DNA of 64,000 bases from CAZAFL01 sp964484465. Lineage in GTDB: Bacteria; Bacteroidota; Ignavibacteria; UBA10030; SZUA-254. Positions within the stretch are counted from its first letter, which is position 1. The number at the start of each line of letters is the position of its first letter. Positions 26,419 to 35,249 of the stretch are shown here, piece by piece. The notes beneath the pieces are model-generated. The model worked only from the letters and a program-made list of their open reading frames with translations. It had not been told where the DNA came from and did no database searches. The stretch spans positions 12,021 through 76,020 of the forward strand of contig CAZAFL010000014.1 in the NCBI GenBank assembly GCA_964484465.1. Direction: 5' to 3'. A program made the position numbers and the translations under genes.

Positions 26419-26492
26419 GTTCGATTTCTTGTATTGTTATTCAACAGGACGAGAGGTTACCACTTAGAGGAAATTTTTCAAAATCTTTCAGA

Positions 26493-26521
26493 AATATACC
26501 GACAAATAGGCTAAAACGCAA
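26493..26521 (-). promoter_or_regulatory. Putative etfBA promoter
   Basis: Minus strand: -35 TTGCGT (26521-26516), 17-bp spacer, -10 TATATT (26498-26493), 75 bp upstream of the etfB start. Confidence 0.55.
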
Positions 26522-26530
26522 GAAACTCAC

Positions 26531-26559
26531 TTGCAACTCAGATGGGATTTCGGTACATT
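26531..26559 (+). promoter_or_regulatory. Putative fbp promoter
   Basis: -35 TTGCAA (26531-26536), 17-bp spacer, -10 TACATT (26554-26559). It lies back to back with the etfB promoter. It gives a leader of about 30 nt to ATG 26597, which supports that start over the in-frame TTG at 26531 that lies inside the -35 box. Confidence 0.55.
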
Positions 26560-26596
26560 TTTCGTCATCATCGCAACTTCCGAAGGAACAGAACGC

Positions 26597-27607
26597 ATGC
26601 AGGCGACAACAAAATTCATGACCTTAGAACGATACATCAACGAGCAGGAGGAGATGTATCCGAATGCAACCGGTGAATTTTCGGGATTACTGCACGACCT
26701 GTCTCTTGCGGCGAAACTTGTCTGGCGCGAAGTCAGCAAAGCGGGTTTGGTTAATATCCTCGGCATCACCGACCGGATGAATGTCAGCGGCGATGTTGTA
26801 AAAAAATTGGACGAGTTTGCGGATGAAACCATCTACCGCGCGATGGACCACGGCGGTCATCTGTGCGTGATGGCTTCGGAAGAAAACGAAGATATTCTGC
26901 ACATTCCCGACCAATATCACGCAGGCAGATATGTTCTATTATATGACCCCCTCGACGGCTCCTCAAATATCGACGCCAACATTACCATCGGCTCGATTTT
27001 CAGCGTGTACCGACGTATTTCTCCCGAAGGAAAAGGGACGTTAGAGGACTGCCTGCAACCAGGTTATAAACAGGTCGCAGCCGGATACATTATCTATGGC
27101 TCCAGCACGATGTTCGTTTATTCAACCGGCCATGGAGTTCATGGATTTACGCTTGATCCAAGCGTCGGAGAGTTTCTTCTTTCACACGAGAATATAAAGA
27201 TTCCCAAAAAAGGAAAAATCTACAGCCTGAATGAGGGAAATTTCCGCAACTGGAATCCCAATATGCAGCGATATATTCAATACCTGAAAGAACAGGACAA
27301 GGCAACCAATCGACCCTATTCTCTCCGATATATCGGCACGATGGTAGGGGATAGTCATCGTACTCTATTATATGGAGGGATATTTGCGTACCCAGGAGAC
27401 AGCAAAAACCCTCAGGGCAAACTACGATTGATGTACGAATGCAATCCCATGGCATTCATCATCGAGCAGGCGGGCGGGCGCTCAAGCGATGGCACAAAAA
27501 GCATTCTGAAGATTCAGCCTACGTCGCTTCACGAACACACTCCCGTATTCCTGGGAAGCGAAGAAGATATTGCGTTATGCGAGGAGTTCCTCACTGGGAA
27601 AAGATAA
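26597..27607 (+). CDS. fbp: Class I fructose-1,6-bisphosphatase
   Basis: Hydrolyses fructose 1,6-bisphosphate in gluconeogenesis, cytoplasmic, Mg-dependent. 336 residues from ATG 26597, preceded by GAAGGAA at a good distance. Metal/substrate signature YDPLDGSSNID with the upstream acidic MASEENED, then GYIIYGSSTMFVYSTG, NEGNFRNWNP and RYIGTMVGDSHR (fructose-phosphate binding), and ECNPMAFIIEQAGG near the end. Single gene, diverging from etfB; pyruvate kinase is encoded elsewhere in the window (52858). Confidence 0.96.
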   Translation: MQATTKFMTLERYINEQEEMYPNATGEFSGLLHDLSLAAKLVWREVSKAGLVNILGITDRMNVSGDVVKKLDEFADETIYRAMDHGGHLCVMASEENEDILHIPDQYHAGRYVLLYDPLDGSSNIDANITIGSIFSVYRRISPEGKGTLEDCLQPGYKQVAAGYIIYGSSTMFVYSTGHGVHGFTLDPSVGEFLLSHENIKIPKKGKIYSLNEGNFRNWNPNMQRYIQYLKEQDKATNRPYSLRYIGTMVGDSHRTLLYGGIFAYPGDSKNPQGKLRLMYECNPMAFIIEQAGGRSSDGTKSILKIQPTSLHEHTPVFLGSEEDIALCEEFLTGKR

Positions 27608-27665
27608 CGCACTCCTAGCCGCCAGGGAGAAATACTTTTCCTCCGTTTAAATATGCATTAGAGGT

Positions 27666-28004
27666 TTACATGCAAGGCAGACAGTCGAAAATATCGACTG
27701 TCGACTTTTGTCCGGGTCCAACTTCAACAGTGTAGTCAATTGTTCGTGGTGAGGGGCCGGGCGCATCAATGCCAAATGCCCGAACGACATAGTTCCCGCT
27801 CGCAACTGAAAACTCGGCCATACCATTCGCGTCTGTAAGCTTCGTCTCGCCGGTTTGCAGCAATTGCACTTGTTTCCCTGCCAGAGCCTGGTTCTCCCAA
27901 TGTACGTACGCAATTATTTGGCTTAACTGGGGCTGGGGTTGTGACGGATTCTCTTTGCACGAGGAGAGCAATAAGACGAATGTACAGAAAAAAATCTTTT
28001 TCAT
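27666..28004 (-). CDS. Small lipoprotein with a carboxypeptidase-regulatory/transthyretin-like domain
   Basis: 112 residues from ATG 28004 (MKKIFFCTFVLLLSSC), chosen for the GAGAAGG Shine-Dalgarno and the signal peptide; the lipobox is LSSC with the lipidated Cys at 16. After a PSQPQPQ linker comes a beta-sandwich-like domain (AYVHWENQALAGKQVQLLQT ... DANGMAEFSVASGNYVVRAF) of the type used as a structural or surface-binding module. The chain ends with two cysteines, DCLPCM. It is downstream of a radical SAM gene on the same strand. A short hairpin CGCTGT-GAT-ACAGCG (28017-28031) lies in its leader. Function unknown. Confidence 0.75.
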   Translation of the reverse strand: MKKIFFCTFVLLLSSCKENPSQPQPQLSQIIAYVHWENQALAGKQVQLLQTGETKLTDANGMAEFSVASGNYVVRAFGIDAPGPSPRTIDYTVEVGPGQKSTVDIFDCLPCM

Positions 28005-28116
28005 CGTACCTTCTCCCGCTGTGATACAGCGAAAAGTCTTGAAAAAGGAATTTGCACTCAAAGGAATAAAACAATTCCGCAATCGAATTGCAACTATGCA
28101 CCAAAGGCAATTGTCA

Positions 28117-29142
28117 CTACAGCACTTCATACTTCGCCGCGTGCCTGCCCCAGAGGCCGGCATTGTAAGTTCTTACTTCTTCAATATTTGAGAAAATCAG
28201 ATGTCTGAGATGCCTGCTCCAATCGATTCGCTTACAATATTCATCGTAGGTCTCATTGCGCCAGTCGAAGTCTGACTGCCACACCACCTGCGGCGTTATA
28301 TGCCTCCGGACTGCCTGCAGGATGACGCTCGTAATGTTTGTCTTTTTATATGACGGATCTTCCGTATTTACCAGACACGTTACGTTTCTTTTCCTGCACT
28401 CCTCGATGAGCTGTCCGATAACAAGATTATAGGAAGGTATCTCTTCTTGTGTGAGTAATGTGCGATAAGCACCTTCAAAATCAATAATCGGTCGGATTTG
28501 AAGTGTTCTGATATTGTACTGACCAAACACCTCGTAGAAATCTCGCAGCTCTGCTAGATTGTCAGCGTTGACCGTATAGTTGATTCTGAGGTGAGGATGT
28601 GGTGAGCTAAATTCTTTTTTTACCTGATCGATTAGGGTAAGAACCTCATGAAGCTTTTGATAAGAAGCTTTCGCCATGAACCGTTCGTAGGTTTCCTGAT
28701 ATACTCCATGGACTGATATAGTCAATTCATCCAGCTTATTCCTGGTTAATTGTTCAATATGGGCTTGTGTCAACAGCTGACCATTAGTTGTGAAACCTAC
28801 GAACGGGATTTTGTACTTCTTGGTGAGGCTGACAAGCTCCGGAAAATTTCTGTACAGCGTTGGCTCTGTGCCGCAACCTATCACAAGCTGTAACGTTCGG
28901 AGAAAAAACAACTTCGCTATACGGTCAATTTCGCTCTCGGTAAATTGTCCTTTGATTTGTTTGACATGATCATCATTGCTGAAGTAGCACATCGTACAGC
29001 GAAGGTTGCAAGCCATGACGGGGTCGAAGCGAACGAAGAGATGACGAAGTTTGAGCCGATGGGCCACAAGCGCCGACGCAAATTTGATGCGATGACTGGT
29101 GACAAACTTGTTGAGCTTGATGAGTTTATAGATCTGGTCCAA
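28117..29142 (-). CDS. Radical SAM protein, substrate unknown
   Basis: 341 residues. The [4Fe-4S] triad CNLRCTMC is C45, C49 and C52, in the context RFDPVMACNLRC, typical of the MoaA/SPASM-like and elongator-free core families. A GG(x)EP-like segment (VIGCGTEPTLYRN) and a beta-strand with FTTNGQLLT follow, as in the radical SAM barrel. No extra cysteine-rich SPASM domain is seen at the C-terminus, which has only isolated cysteines. It is 27 bp after the DUF4139 gene. Such proteins occur in envelope and natural-product contexts. Nothing here identifies the substrate. Confidence 0.85.
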   Translation of the reverse strand: MDQIYKLIKLNKFVTSHRIKFASALVAHRLKLRHLFVRFDPVMACNLRCTMCYFSNDDHVKQIKGQFTESEIDRIAKLFFLRTLQLVIGCGTEPTLYRNFPELVSLTKKYKIPFVGFTTNGQLLTQAHIEQLTRNKLDELTISVHGVYQETYERFMAKASYQKLHEVLTLIDQVKKEFSSPHPHLRINYTVNADNLAELRDFYEVFGQYNIRTLQIRPIIDFEGAYRTLLTQEEIPSYNLVIGQLIEECRKRNVTCLVNTEDPSYKKTNITSVILQAVRRHITPQVVWQSDFDWRNETYDEYCKRIDWSRHLRHLIFSNIEEVRTYNAGLWGRHAAKYEVL

Positions 29143-29169
29143 CGCTATTCAACGGATGGGACAACAAAT

Positions 29170-30678
29170 TTACCAGCTGTACCGTATCGTATACGTCACA
29201 ACTTTCTCCCCGTCCTTTGCAATTGTCACAGGGAAATTTAATGTCGACTGATCAACCTTCTTCCATTCGACATTGGCTTTCGTAATCTCCCATTGACTCC
29301 AGCGCCACGGGTGTTCGTATACCTGAACCTCCACGGTTTCAGTCTTATGATTGCGGATTTTTATCTGGATAGTTTCTTCAACAACATGGCCGTTGCCCAA
29401 CGATTTGAAATCTGTCTGTGCCCGTTCGCCGACGATGTCGAACGCGTTCCCTAAGTACAATTTTATTTCTTCATCTTTCGGAGTATGGTCGATTTCATCT
29501 TCGCCGATGAATTGTTCCTTTCCATCATCATCCCGCTTGTACACCCGGACTTTCCCCTTCGGCAGGGGAATACCCAACCCCGATTTTTCATCATTCTTAA
29601 AAGTCACATACACGGCGACTTTCGGATTCGACTGCTCGCCAAAGCTTTCCTGATTTCTGTATGAGGCGTTGTTGTACCAGACCTGCCATTGATTCTCGAG
29701 GGCGTCGTAAACGAAGACTTTCTTCGACGCGACATTCTTGCCCGATGTCAATTCGATTTGTTTCGTCTCGTTGTCTTTGAGGTCGGTGTGACGTTTCAGG
29801 GAATAGAGTTTATATTCGAATAATTCGGTCTGCTGGAACTGCGGCGCGGCGGCTTCCGCCAGCATATCCTTCCTCATTGGAATCGCCCGGTTGAACTGCT
29901 CGCGAACGAGATTGACATCGCCGGCAACCAGTTTCAAGCCGGCGTCCTTAAAGGTCGTCCCGCAGTTATTTGTGAGCGTGACCCATCCGGTAAGGTCTAA
30001 ATTTGAATCCCCCTTATTCAGGAGAGCCACATAATCACACGTCCAGGAAAGCTGTCCTGCAAGGTAACTGATTTCAGTTTTGTGTTCTCCCTCATGCGAA
30101 TTCGAGACGAGCCAGTCGAGCTGGGGTTTCAAAATCAATCCTTCCGGTAAGCTCGGTAGGACGACTCTGCCGGAAGGATTCAGCTCGATTTTGCCGTTAA
30201 TTTCCGCAATCATGCCGCCGCTGAAGGAATATGTCGGCGCCGATGTGCCGTGGGGCTGGGACTGGTAGCCGGTCGCGAGCAGTTTCCCTATGACGGTGTA
30301 CTCTTTTTTTGTCTCTTCATTGAAACGGATAAATTCGATGTTCTGACCGAGATATTTCTCGAGCAGTTTCCCCTGATGGACAAGGTCGTACTGATAGTTT
30401 TGTTCCAGTACCCGTACGGCTGACGGGTCGGTGGTGCTGGAAAAATGCAAGGATGTCCCGTCGATCGTCGCTGGAATGTCGGGAATCACGACATGACTCA
30501 TGCCACTCGGGAGCTTGATGCTTCGCTCTTCACGAATGAGCGAAAGGTTCTGATTGTAGATTGTCAAATCTACTGAGGTTCGCTCCCCCGCAGTAACGCT
30601 CGATTTTGATTGCGCGTGAAGAAAAGGTGCAATGCATACAATTGCGGCGCACATCGTGATGAATAGTTTTTGTTTCAT
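29170..30678 (-). CDS. DUF4139 domain-containing secreted protein
   Basis: 502 residues with a signal peptide (MKQKLFITMCAAIVCIAPFLHA cut after HAQ). The mature part is beta-rich: VDLTIYNQNLSLIREERSIK, WTCDYVALLNKGDSNLDLTG (the DUF4139 core), then GKVRVYKRDDDGKEQFIGED and the C-terminal IQIKIRNHKTETVEVQVYEH. These proteins are periplasmic or outer-membrane-facing with unknown function. It heads a small minus-strand run with the radical SAM gene. The gap upstream (30679-30763) has no promoter that stands out. Confidence 0.85.
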   Translation of the reverse strand: MKQKLFITMCAAIVCIAPFLHAQSKSSVTAGERTSVDLTIYNQNLSLIREERSIKLPSGMSHVVIPDIPATIDGTSLHFSSTTDPSAVRVLEQNYQYDLVHQGKLLEKYLGQNIEFIRFNEETKKEYTVIGKLLATGYQSQPHGTSAPTYSFSGGMIAEINGKIELNPSGRVVLPSLPEGLILKPQLDWLVSNSHEGEHKTEISYLAGQLSWTCDYVALLNKGDSNLDLTGWVTLTNNCGTTFKDAGLKLVAGDVNLVREQFNRAIPMRKDMLAEAAAPQFQQTELFEYKLYSLKRHTDLKDNETKQIELTSGKNVASKKVFVYDALENQWQVWYNNASYRNQESFGEQSNPKVAVYVTFKNDEKSGLGIPLPKGKVRVYKRDDDGKEQFIGEDEIDHTPKDEEIKLYLGNAFDIVGERAQTDFKSLGNGHVVEETIQIKIRNHKTETVEVQVYEHPWRWSQWEITKANVEWKKVDQSTLNFPVTIAKDGEKVVTYTIRYSW

Positions 30679-30763
30679 TGGAATACCTTTCCGGGGTGTA
30701 ATATTAATTTGTTAGTCGGGTTCTCGGTCGCCGACTTACCACTAACCGTCACCTTTCTCATAT

Positions 30764-31297
30764 CTATTCGTCGATCCAGGGAAAATACATTCTCTCTTTT
30801 TTAACATGCAGGCCGAGAGATTCAAAAAACGAAACGAGATTGTTGACCATCAAGAGCGTGATGACGAATCGTTCGCCATCTTCAATCTCAATAACAGCAT
30901 AATTATAAACCTCCCACAAAGCCCATCCTTTTGTCGCGCCGTTGTACAAATTTGTCATGAGTGAAACCTCGACCCTTTTGATTCTGTCAAAACCAAACGA
31001 ATGCGTTGAATCTTTATATGAAACAGTCATCATCCGACCGACTCTATTCACTATGAGTTTGGCATCCTTATTGAGGTGAAAATATTGAGCGTGAATGACT
31101 GAGCAAGGGATCAAGTCAAACAGAGCATAGCCGACGACGAAAAAGGATATGACGAAGGGACCATCCTCAGGACCAAAATATCTTATGACCAATATACACA
31201 CTACACCATAGACCAATGTACGGATTACTAGGTCTTTGATAATGAACATCTGGCTTTGGAGATTTATTTGATATGTTGTGTCCTCTGCATTAATCAT
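30764..31297 (-). CDS. Membrane protein with a PH-like C-terminal domain
   Basis: 177 residues, not assigned to a named family with confidence. Two hydrophobic segments (about 23-40 and 47-65) sit near the N-terminus. The following ~100 residues (HLNKDAKLIVNRVGRMMTVS ... IKRVEVSLMTN ... YNYAVIEIEDGERFVITLLM) have the strand pattern of bacterial PH-like domains, ending in a helix (VNNLVSFFESLGLHV). It lies alone between the ABC exporter genes and the DUF4139 gene on the same strand. Function unknown. Confidence 0.6.
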   Translation of the reverse strand: MINAEDTTYQINLQSQMFIIKDLVIRTLVYGVVCILVIRYFGPEDGPFVISFFVVGYALFDLIPCSVIHAQYFHLNKDAKLIVNRVGRMMTVSYKDSTHSFGFDRIKRVEVSLMTNLYNGATKGWALWEVYNYAVIEIEDGERFVITLLMVNNLVSFFESLGLHVKKERMYFPWIDE

Positions 31298-31397
31298 TCA
31301 AGAAGAAGAAATTATTCAGGTTTAATCATTTTTTCTATGATAAGCATCTCTTAAAGGCTCCCTCTCTCAAAATGCAAGTCCGAAGGTTTTTTCAGCG

Positions 31398-33191
31398 TTA
31401 CGTCTTATTCGACATCACCGGTACCGACCTCTCCTGTTCCTTATACTGCAACTGGTACAGCTTGAAATAGATTCCGCCCAGGGCAAGCAATTCCTGATGT
31501 GTCCCCATCTCGCGGATTTCGCCCTTGTGCATGACGATAATCTTGTTCGCACGTTGAATCGTCGATAGCCTGTGCGCGATGACGATAGATGTCCGCCCCT
31601 GCAGGAGCTTCCGGATTGCCTGTTGAATCAATAATTCAGTTTCGGTGTCGACACTGGAGGTCGCTTCATCAAGAATGAGGATTTTCGGATTGAATGCCAA
31701 CGCCCGTGCGAATGAGATGAGCTGCTTCTGTCCTACCGATAACGTGGCGCCCCGTTCCTTAACCTCTTCATCGTACTGGTGCGGCATTGCTTCAATGAAT
31801 CTATTCGCACCGACAACACGTGCCGCGGCCTTGATGCGGTCGAGCGAAATACGGTCGTCGCCAAGGTTGATGTTTGTCTTGATATCTCCGGAGAAAAGAA
31901 AAACATCCTGCAGAACAATCGCGATATTTTTTCTAAGCTCTTCTTTGTCGACCGACCGAATGTCGATGCCGTCAACGGAAATACTTCCCCGCTGATACTC
32001 ATAAAACCGGCTGAGCAGGTTAATGATGCTCGTTTTGCCGGCGCCGGTGTGTCCGACGATGGCGACAGTTTCGCCTGCGTTTATCGTAAACGATACATCC
32101 TTCAGCACCCACTCTTCATCGATATACGCGAACGAAACATTTCGAAACTCGACATCTCCCCGAACATTTTCGAGTAAGCGAGGCGACTGCGGATTCGGAA
32201 TCAGCGTTTTATCGTCGAGTAACTTAAACACGCGTTCGGAAGACGCCATCGCTGTCTGCATGATGTTATATTTTTCCGAGAGGTCGCGTATCGGTCGCCA
32301 GAACATTTCATTGAATTGAAGAAACGCCATAACCGTTCCCAGAGTAATGGACCCGCCAAGAGCTTCCTTCCCTGCCCACCAGATAATGAGCCCTACCGCG
32401 AGCGCACCGATCAGCTCAACGCCTGGATAGAAAAGGGCATAATATAGAATCGACCTGATATTCGCGTCACGATGTGCTCCATTGATATCGGAATACTGCT
32501 GAAAGGATTTCTTTTCACGGTTGAAAATCTGGTCGACAGTCATCCCGGTGATGTGTTCCTGCATGAACGTATTGATGCGCGCGAGCTGGATGCGGACATC
32601 GCGGTACGCTTCACGCGCCTTCTTGCGGAAGAGGAACGTGCCGTAAAATAACAACGGAAGCACGCTGAGCGAAATAAGCGCAAGCTGCCAGTTCATCGAG
32701 AACATGAAATACAGAATCCCCACAATGGTAAAGACATCGCTGAATACCATAACGACGCCGGAAGAAAACATTTCGTTTAAAACTTCAATATCATTCGTTA
32801 CCCGCGTGATGAGGCGTCCGATGGGGTTCCGGTCGTAAAACCTGAGTCCAAGCTGCTGCAGATGCTTGAACAATTCCATCCGCAGGTCGAAGATAGTCCG
32901 CTGACCCACCCACTGTGTGAGATAAGCGTTCGCGTATTGCAGAAGTCCGCGAACGATCAACACACCCATAAAGCCAAGCGTTGTCATCAGCAGCCCGTTG
33001 CTGTCACGCTGGGCGATATTGACATCGACGGCATGCTTGGTGAACCACGGACGGATTGCTTCCATCGCAGAAACGAGCACGCTCATGATAATCCCCATCA
33101 CCACGTACCACCGGTACGGTTTGAGATACTTGAGCAGCCGTTTCATCAGGCGGCTGTCGTATGCTTTGCCTAATATTTCTTCTTCGTTCAT
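31398..33191 (-). CDS. ABC exporter half-transporter with catalytic-Glu site but altered signature (LSVGQ)
   Basis: 597 residues: a six-helix type I exporter membrane domain (about 20-320) and an ATPase domain: Walker A GHTGAGKTS, signature LSVGQKQLISFARAL (second Gly of LSGGQ replaced by Val), Walker B ILILDEATSSVDTETE with catalytic Glu, and switch IVIAHRLSTI. The partner gene is 69 bp upstream on the same strand and has the opposite defect. The two therefore fit a heterodimer with one competent and one degenerate ATP site, as in TM287/288 or LmrCD. The substrate is unknown (drug, lipid or peptide all possible). Confidence 0.93.
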   Translation of the reverse strand: MNEEEILGKAYDSRLMKRLLKYLKPYRWYVVMGIIMSVLVSAMEAIRPWFTKHAVDVNIAQRDSNGLLMTTLGFMGVLIVRGLLQYANAYLTQWVGQRTIFDLRMELFKHLQQLGLRFYDRNPIGRLITRVTNDIEVLNEMFSSGVVMVFSDVFTIVGILYFMFSMNWQLALISLSVLPLLFYGTFLFRKKAREAYRDVRIQLARINTFMQEHITGMTVDQIFNREKKSFQQYSDINGAHRDANIRSILYYALFYPGVELIGALAVGLIIWWAGKEALGGSITLGTVMAFLQFNEMFWRPIRDLSEKYNIMQTAMASSERVFKLLDDKTLIPNPQSPRLLENVRGDVEFRNVSFAYIDEEWVLKDVSFTINAGETVAIVGHTGAGKTSIINLLSRFYEYQRGSISVDGIDIRSVDKEELRKNIAIVLQDVFLFSGDIKTNINLGDDRISLDRIKAAARVVGANRFIEAMPHQYDEEVKERGATLSVGQKQLISFARALAFNPKILILDEATSSVDTETELLIQQAIRKLLQGRTSIVIAHRLSTIQRANKIIVMHKGEIREMGTHQELLALGGIYFKLYQLQYKEQERSVPVMSNKT

Positions 33192-33260
33192 AAACTTGCG
33201 TGAATTTCAAAAGCGGAAACTGGTGATTGGTTAATTTTCCGCCTTTTGCATTGAATTTAC

Positions 33261-35021
33261 CTACAATTGTTCCAGTTCCTCTTCCAGCAATTGTTTCTGA
33301 TACAGTTCTGCGTAAATACCGCCTCTCGCAACCAATTCGTCATGCGTACCCTGCTCGGTGATACTGCCTCCATCAAGAACAATAATCAAATCCGCATCTT
33401 TAACGGTCGAGATACGATGACTGATGATGATACTCGTCCTTCCTTTCATCACATTTCTTAGCCGTTTCAGGATTTCTTCTTCTGTATATGTATCGACTGC
33501 AGAAAGGGCGTCATCAAGAATAAGGATTTTAGGATTGCGCACGACTGCGCGCGCAATGCTTGTCCGCTGTTTTTGTCCGCCGGAGAGCGTGATGCCCCGC
33601 TCACCAATCATTGTGTCGTATGCTTTCGGGAATTCGTCGACGTCTTTTGCAATCTGAGAAATTTCCGCCGCCTGCAGGACGTGCTCGAGTGTACCATTAT
33701 CGACACCGTAGGAAATATTATCCGCAAGGGTGTCGGAAAAGAGAAACGTTTCCTGCGGAACATAACCGATACTCGAGCGGAGCGTTTCGAGCGGAATGTT
33801 TCTGATATCCACGCCATCGATCAGCAGCGTACCTCCAGTAACATCATACAACCTGGGAATGAGGTTTATCAACGTGGATTTTCCGGAACCCGTATAACCG
33901 ACAACCGCGACGGTTGTTCCTGCAGGAATATGAAGATTGATATGTCCCAGTGTTGACGTCTGAGCGTTTTTATGGGTGAACATAACATTGCGGAATTCAA
34001 TATCTCCGCGAAGTTCTTTCACCGACCAGTCCGTTTTTTCTGAATTATCAATTTCCGCTTTCGTATCGAGAATTTTCGCAAGGCGCCCCATCGACGCCGC
34101 GCCCTGCTGGATGATATTGGTCACCCAGCCGAAGGCAATCATCGGCCAGATCAGCATGATGAGATAACCGAAGAAGGCGGTGAGCGTTCCGATGGTAATA
34201 ACGCCATTGATGACCTGCAACCCGCCATAATAGATCACAATAACGAGAGAAACTCCGACGAGGAGAAACATTAGCGGCCACATAATCGACTGGACGCGCG
34301 CGAGGATAAGATTTTTTTTGAGATATTCCCAGCTCAGCGAGTGGAACCCGTCAATTTCATACTGTTCCCGTACGTAGGCTTTGACAATTCGGATGCCGGA
34401 GAGATTTTCCTGCGCCCGCGTGGTCAATAATGAAAACTGCCGTTGCTTTTCCTCAAACCGTTTGTGAACCGCTTTCCCAAGCCAGTAGACCGCGTACGAA
34501 ACAAATGGAAGAGGGATAAGCGACAGTAGTGTCAGTTTCCAGTCGCTCCAGAGCATCATTATCAGGACAAGCGTGAACGTCATGAGTGTGTCGGTCGGAT
34601 ACATGATGCCGGGACCGAGGACATTGCGCACCGCGCTGATGTCGTTTGTCGCGTGCGCCATAAGGTCGCCTGTCGGCGTGTTTTGGAAATACGAGAGTGA
34701 AAGCTTCTGGAGATGAGCAAGAAAATCGTTCCTCAAATCAAATTCGATGTGGCGCGAAACGACGATGATGGTTTGCCGTGTCAGGAACGTGAGGAATCCG
34801 GCCATGAGCGATAGACCGACGACAATCGCCGCGTACAGTATCAATCCTTGTTCATCGACCTGCTTCATCTCGATGCCGATTTTCAGTTTATCGATGGCGT
34901 TGCCGATGAGCTTCGGCTGGAGGACGGTAAACAGGTTGCTGCAAACAACGGTGAGTAGTCCCCAGAGCAAAGTTCTCTTATACTTTTTGAGATAGGGAAC
35001 GAGACGAAGTAATGATTTCAT
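33261..35021 (-). CDS. ABC exporter half-transporter with degenerate Walker B (Asp for catalytic Glu)
   Basis: 586 residues, membrane domain then ATPase: Walker A GYTGSGKSTL, canonical signature LSGGQKQRTSIARAV, Walker B ILILDDALSAVDTYTEEE, where the catalytic Glu is Asp, and switch IIISHRISTV. Combined with the downstream partner (LSVGQ signature), the degenerate site would be formed by this Walker A/B plus the partner's LSVGQ, and the active site by the partner's Glu plus this LSGGQ. A 17-bp palindrome (35030-35046) lies 8 bp upstream of the start codon. Confidence 0.93.
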   Translation of the reverse strand: MKSLLRLVPYLKKYKRTLLWGLLTVVCSNLFTVLQPKLIGNAIDKLKIGIEMKQVDEQGLILYAAIVVGLSLMAGFLTFLTRQTIIVVSRHIEFDLRNDFLAHLQKLSLSYFQNTPTGDLMAHATNDISAVRNVLGPGIMYPTDTLMTFTLVLIMMLWSDWKLTLLSLIPLPFVSYAVYWLGKAVHKRFEEKQRQFSLLTTRAQENLSGIRIVKAYVREQYEIDGFHSLSWEYLKKNLILARVQSIMWPLMFLLVGVSLVIVIYYGGLQVINGVITIGTLTAFFGYLIMLIWPMIAFGWVTNIIQQGAASMGRLAKILDTKAEIDNSEKTDWSVKELRGDIEFRNVMFTHKNAQTSTLGHINLHIPAGTTVAVVGYTGSGKSTLINLIPRLYDVTGGTLLIDGVDIRNIPLETLRSSIGYVPQETFLFSDTLADNISYGVDNGTLEHVLQAAEISQIAKDVDEFPKAYDTMIGERGITLSGGQKQRTSIARAVVRNPKILILDDALSAVDTYTEEEILKRLRNVMKGRTSIIISHRISTVKDADLIIVLDGGSITEQGTHDELVARGGIYAELYQKQLLEEELEQL

Positions 35022-35029
35022 AGCGGTTA

Positions 35030-35046
35030 TTGAGCAATATGCTCAA
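35030..35046. promoter_or_regulatory. Palindrome in the leader of the ABC exporter operon
   Basis: TTGAGCA-ATA-TGCTCAA, a perfect 7-bp inverted repeat with a 3-bp centre, just upstream of the start codon at 35021. It may be an operator for a dimeric regulator or a leader hairpin hiding the ribosome-binding site; either would repress. Confidence 0.4.
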
Positions 35047-35175
35047 CCTTGAAACGGCTCACCTGTTCGCCACTAGCGGCGGAGTCTGTTCAAGGTCTGC
35101 ACAAGACAAGATACGAAACTATAAGATTAAATTCTTGGAGGAGAGTGTCATTTAGCAGGACTTACCAGAAAACAT

Positions 35176-35197
35176 CCTCCCTTTATTTGAAGGAAGA
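35176..35197 (-). terminator. Weak hairpin in the gap upstream of the serS 3' end
   Basis: On the minus strand TCTTCCTT (35197-35190) can pair with AAGGGAGG (35183-35176), including G-U pairs, followed by ATGTTTTC. It lies downstream of the exporter-oriented gap and before nothing on this strand but the exporter genes, so it could end the serS transcript. The evidence is weak. Confidence 0.25.
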
Positions 35198-35249
35198 ATG
35201 GAATAATAAGAAATGAACAAGTTATTAAATAACTCAGACATTTAAATTT

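Noticed and set aside
26531..26596. TTG at 26531 as the fbp start
   Set aside because: It lies inside the -35 box; ATG 26597 has a Shine-Dalgarno and the standard FBPase N-terminus.
27666..28004. Small lipoprotein as a RiPP-type substrate of the neighbouring radical SAM enzyme
   Set aside because: It has a lipobox and a folded beta-sandwich-like domain, and the gene is downstream of and larger than typical precursor peptides; the only hint is its Cys-rich end.
35030..35046. GAGCATATTG/CAATATGCTC shared by the BMC inverted repeat and the ABC exporter leader, as a common operator
   Set aside because: The same 10-mer also occurs inside lon (near 4268) and in the gap near 44296, so it is too frequent here to mark a regulon.
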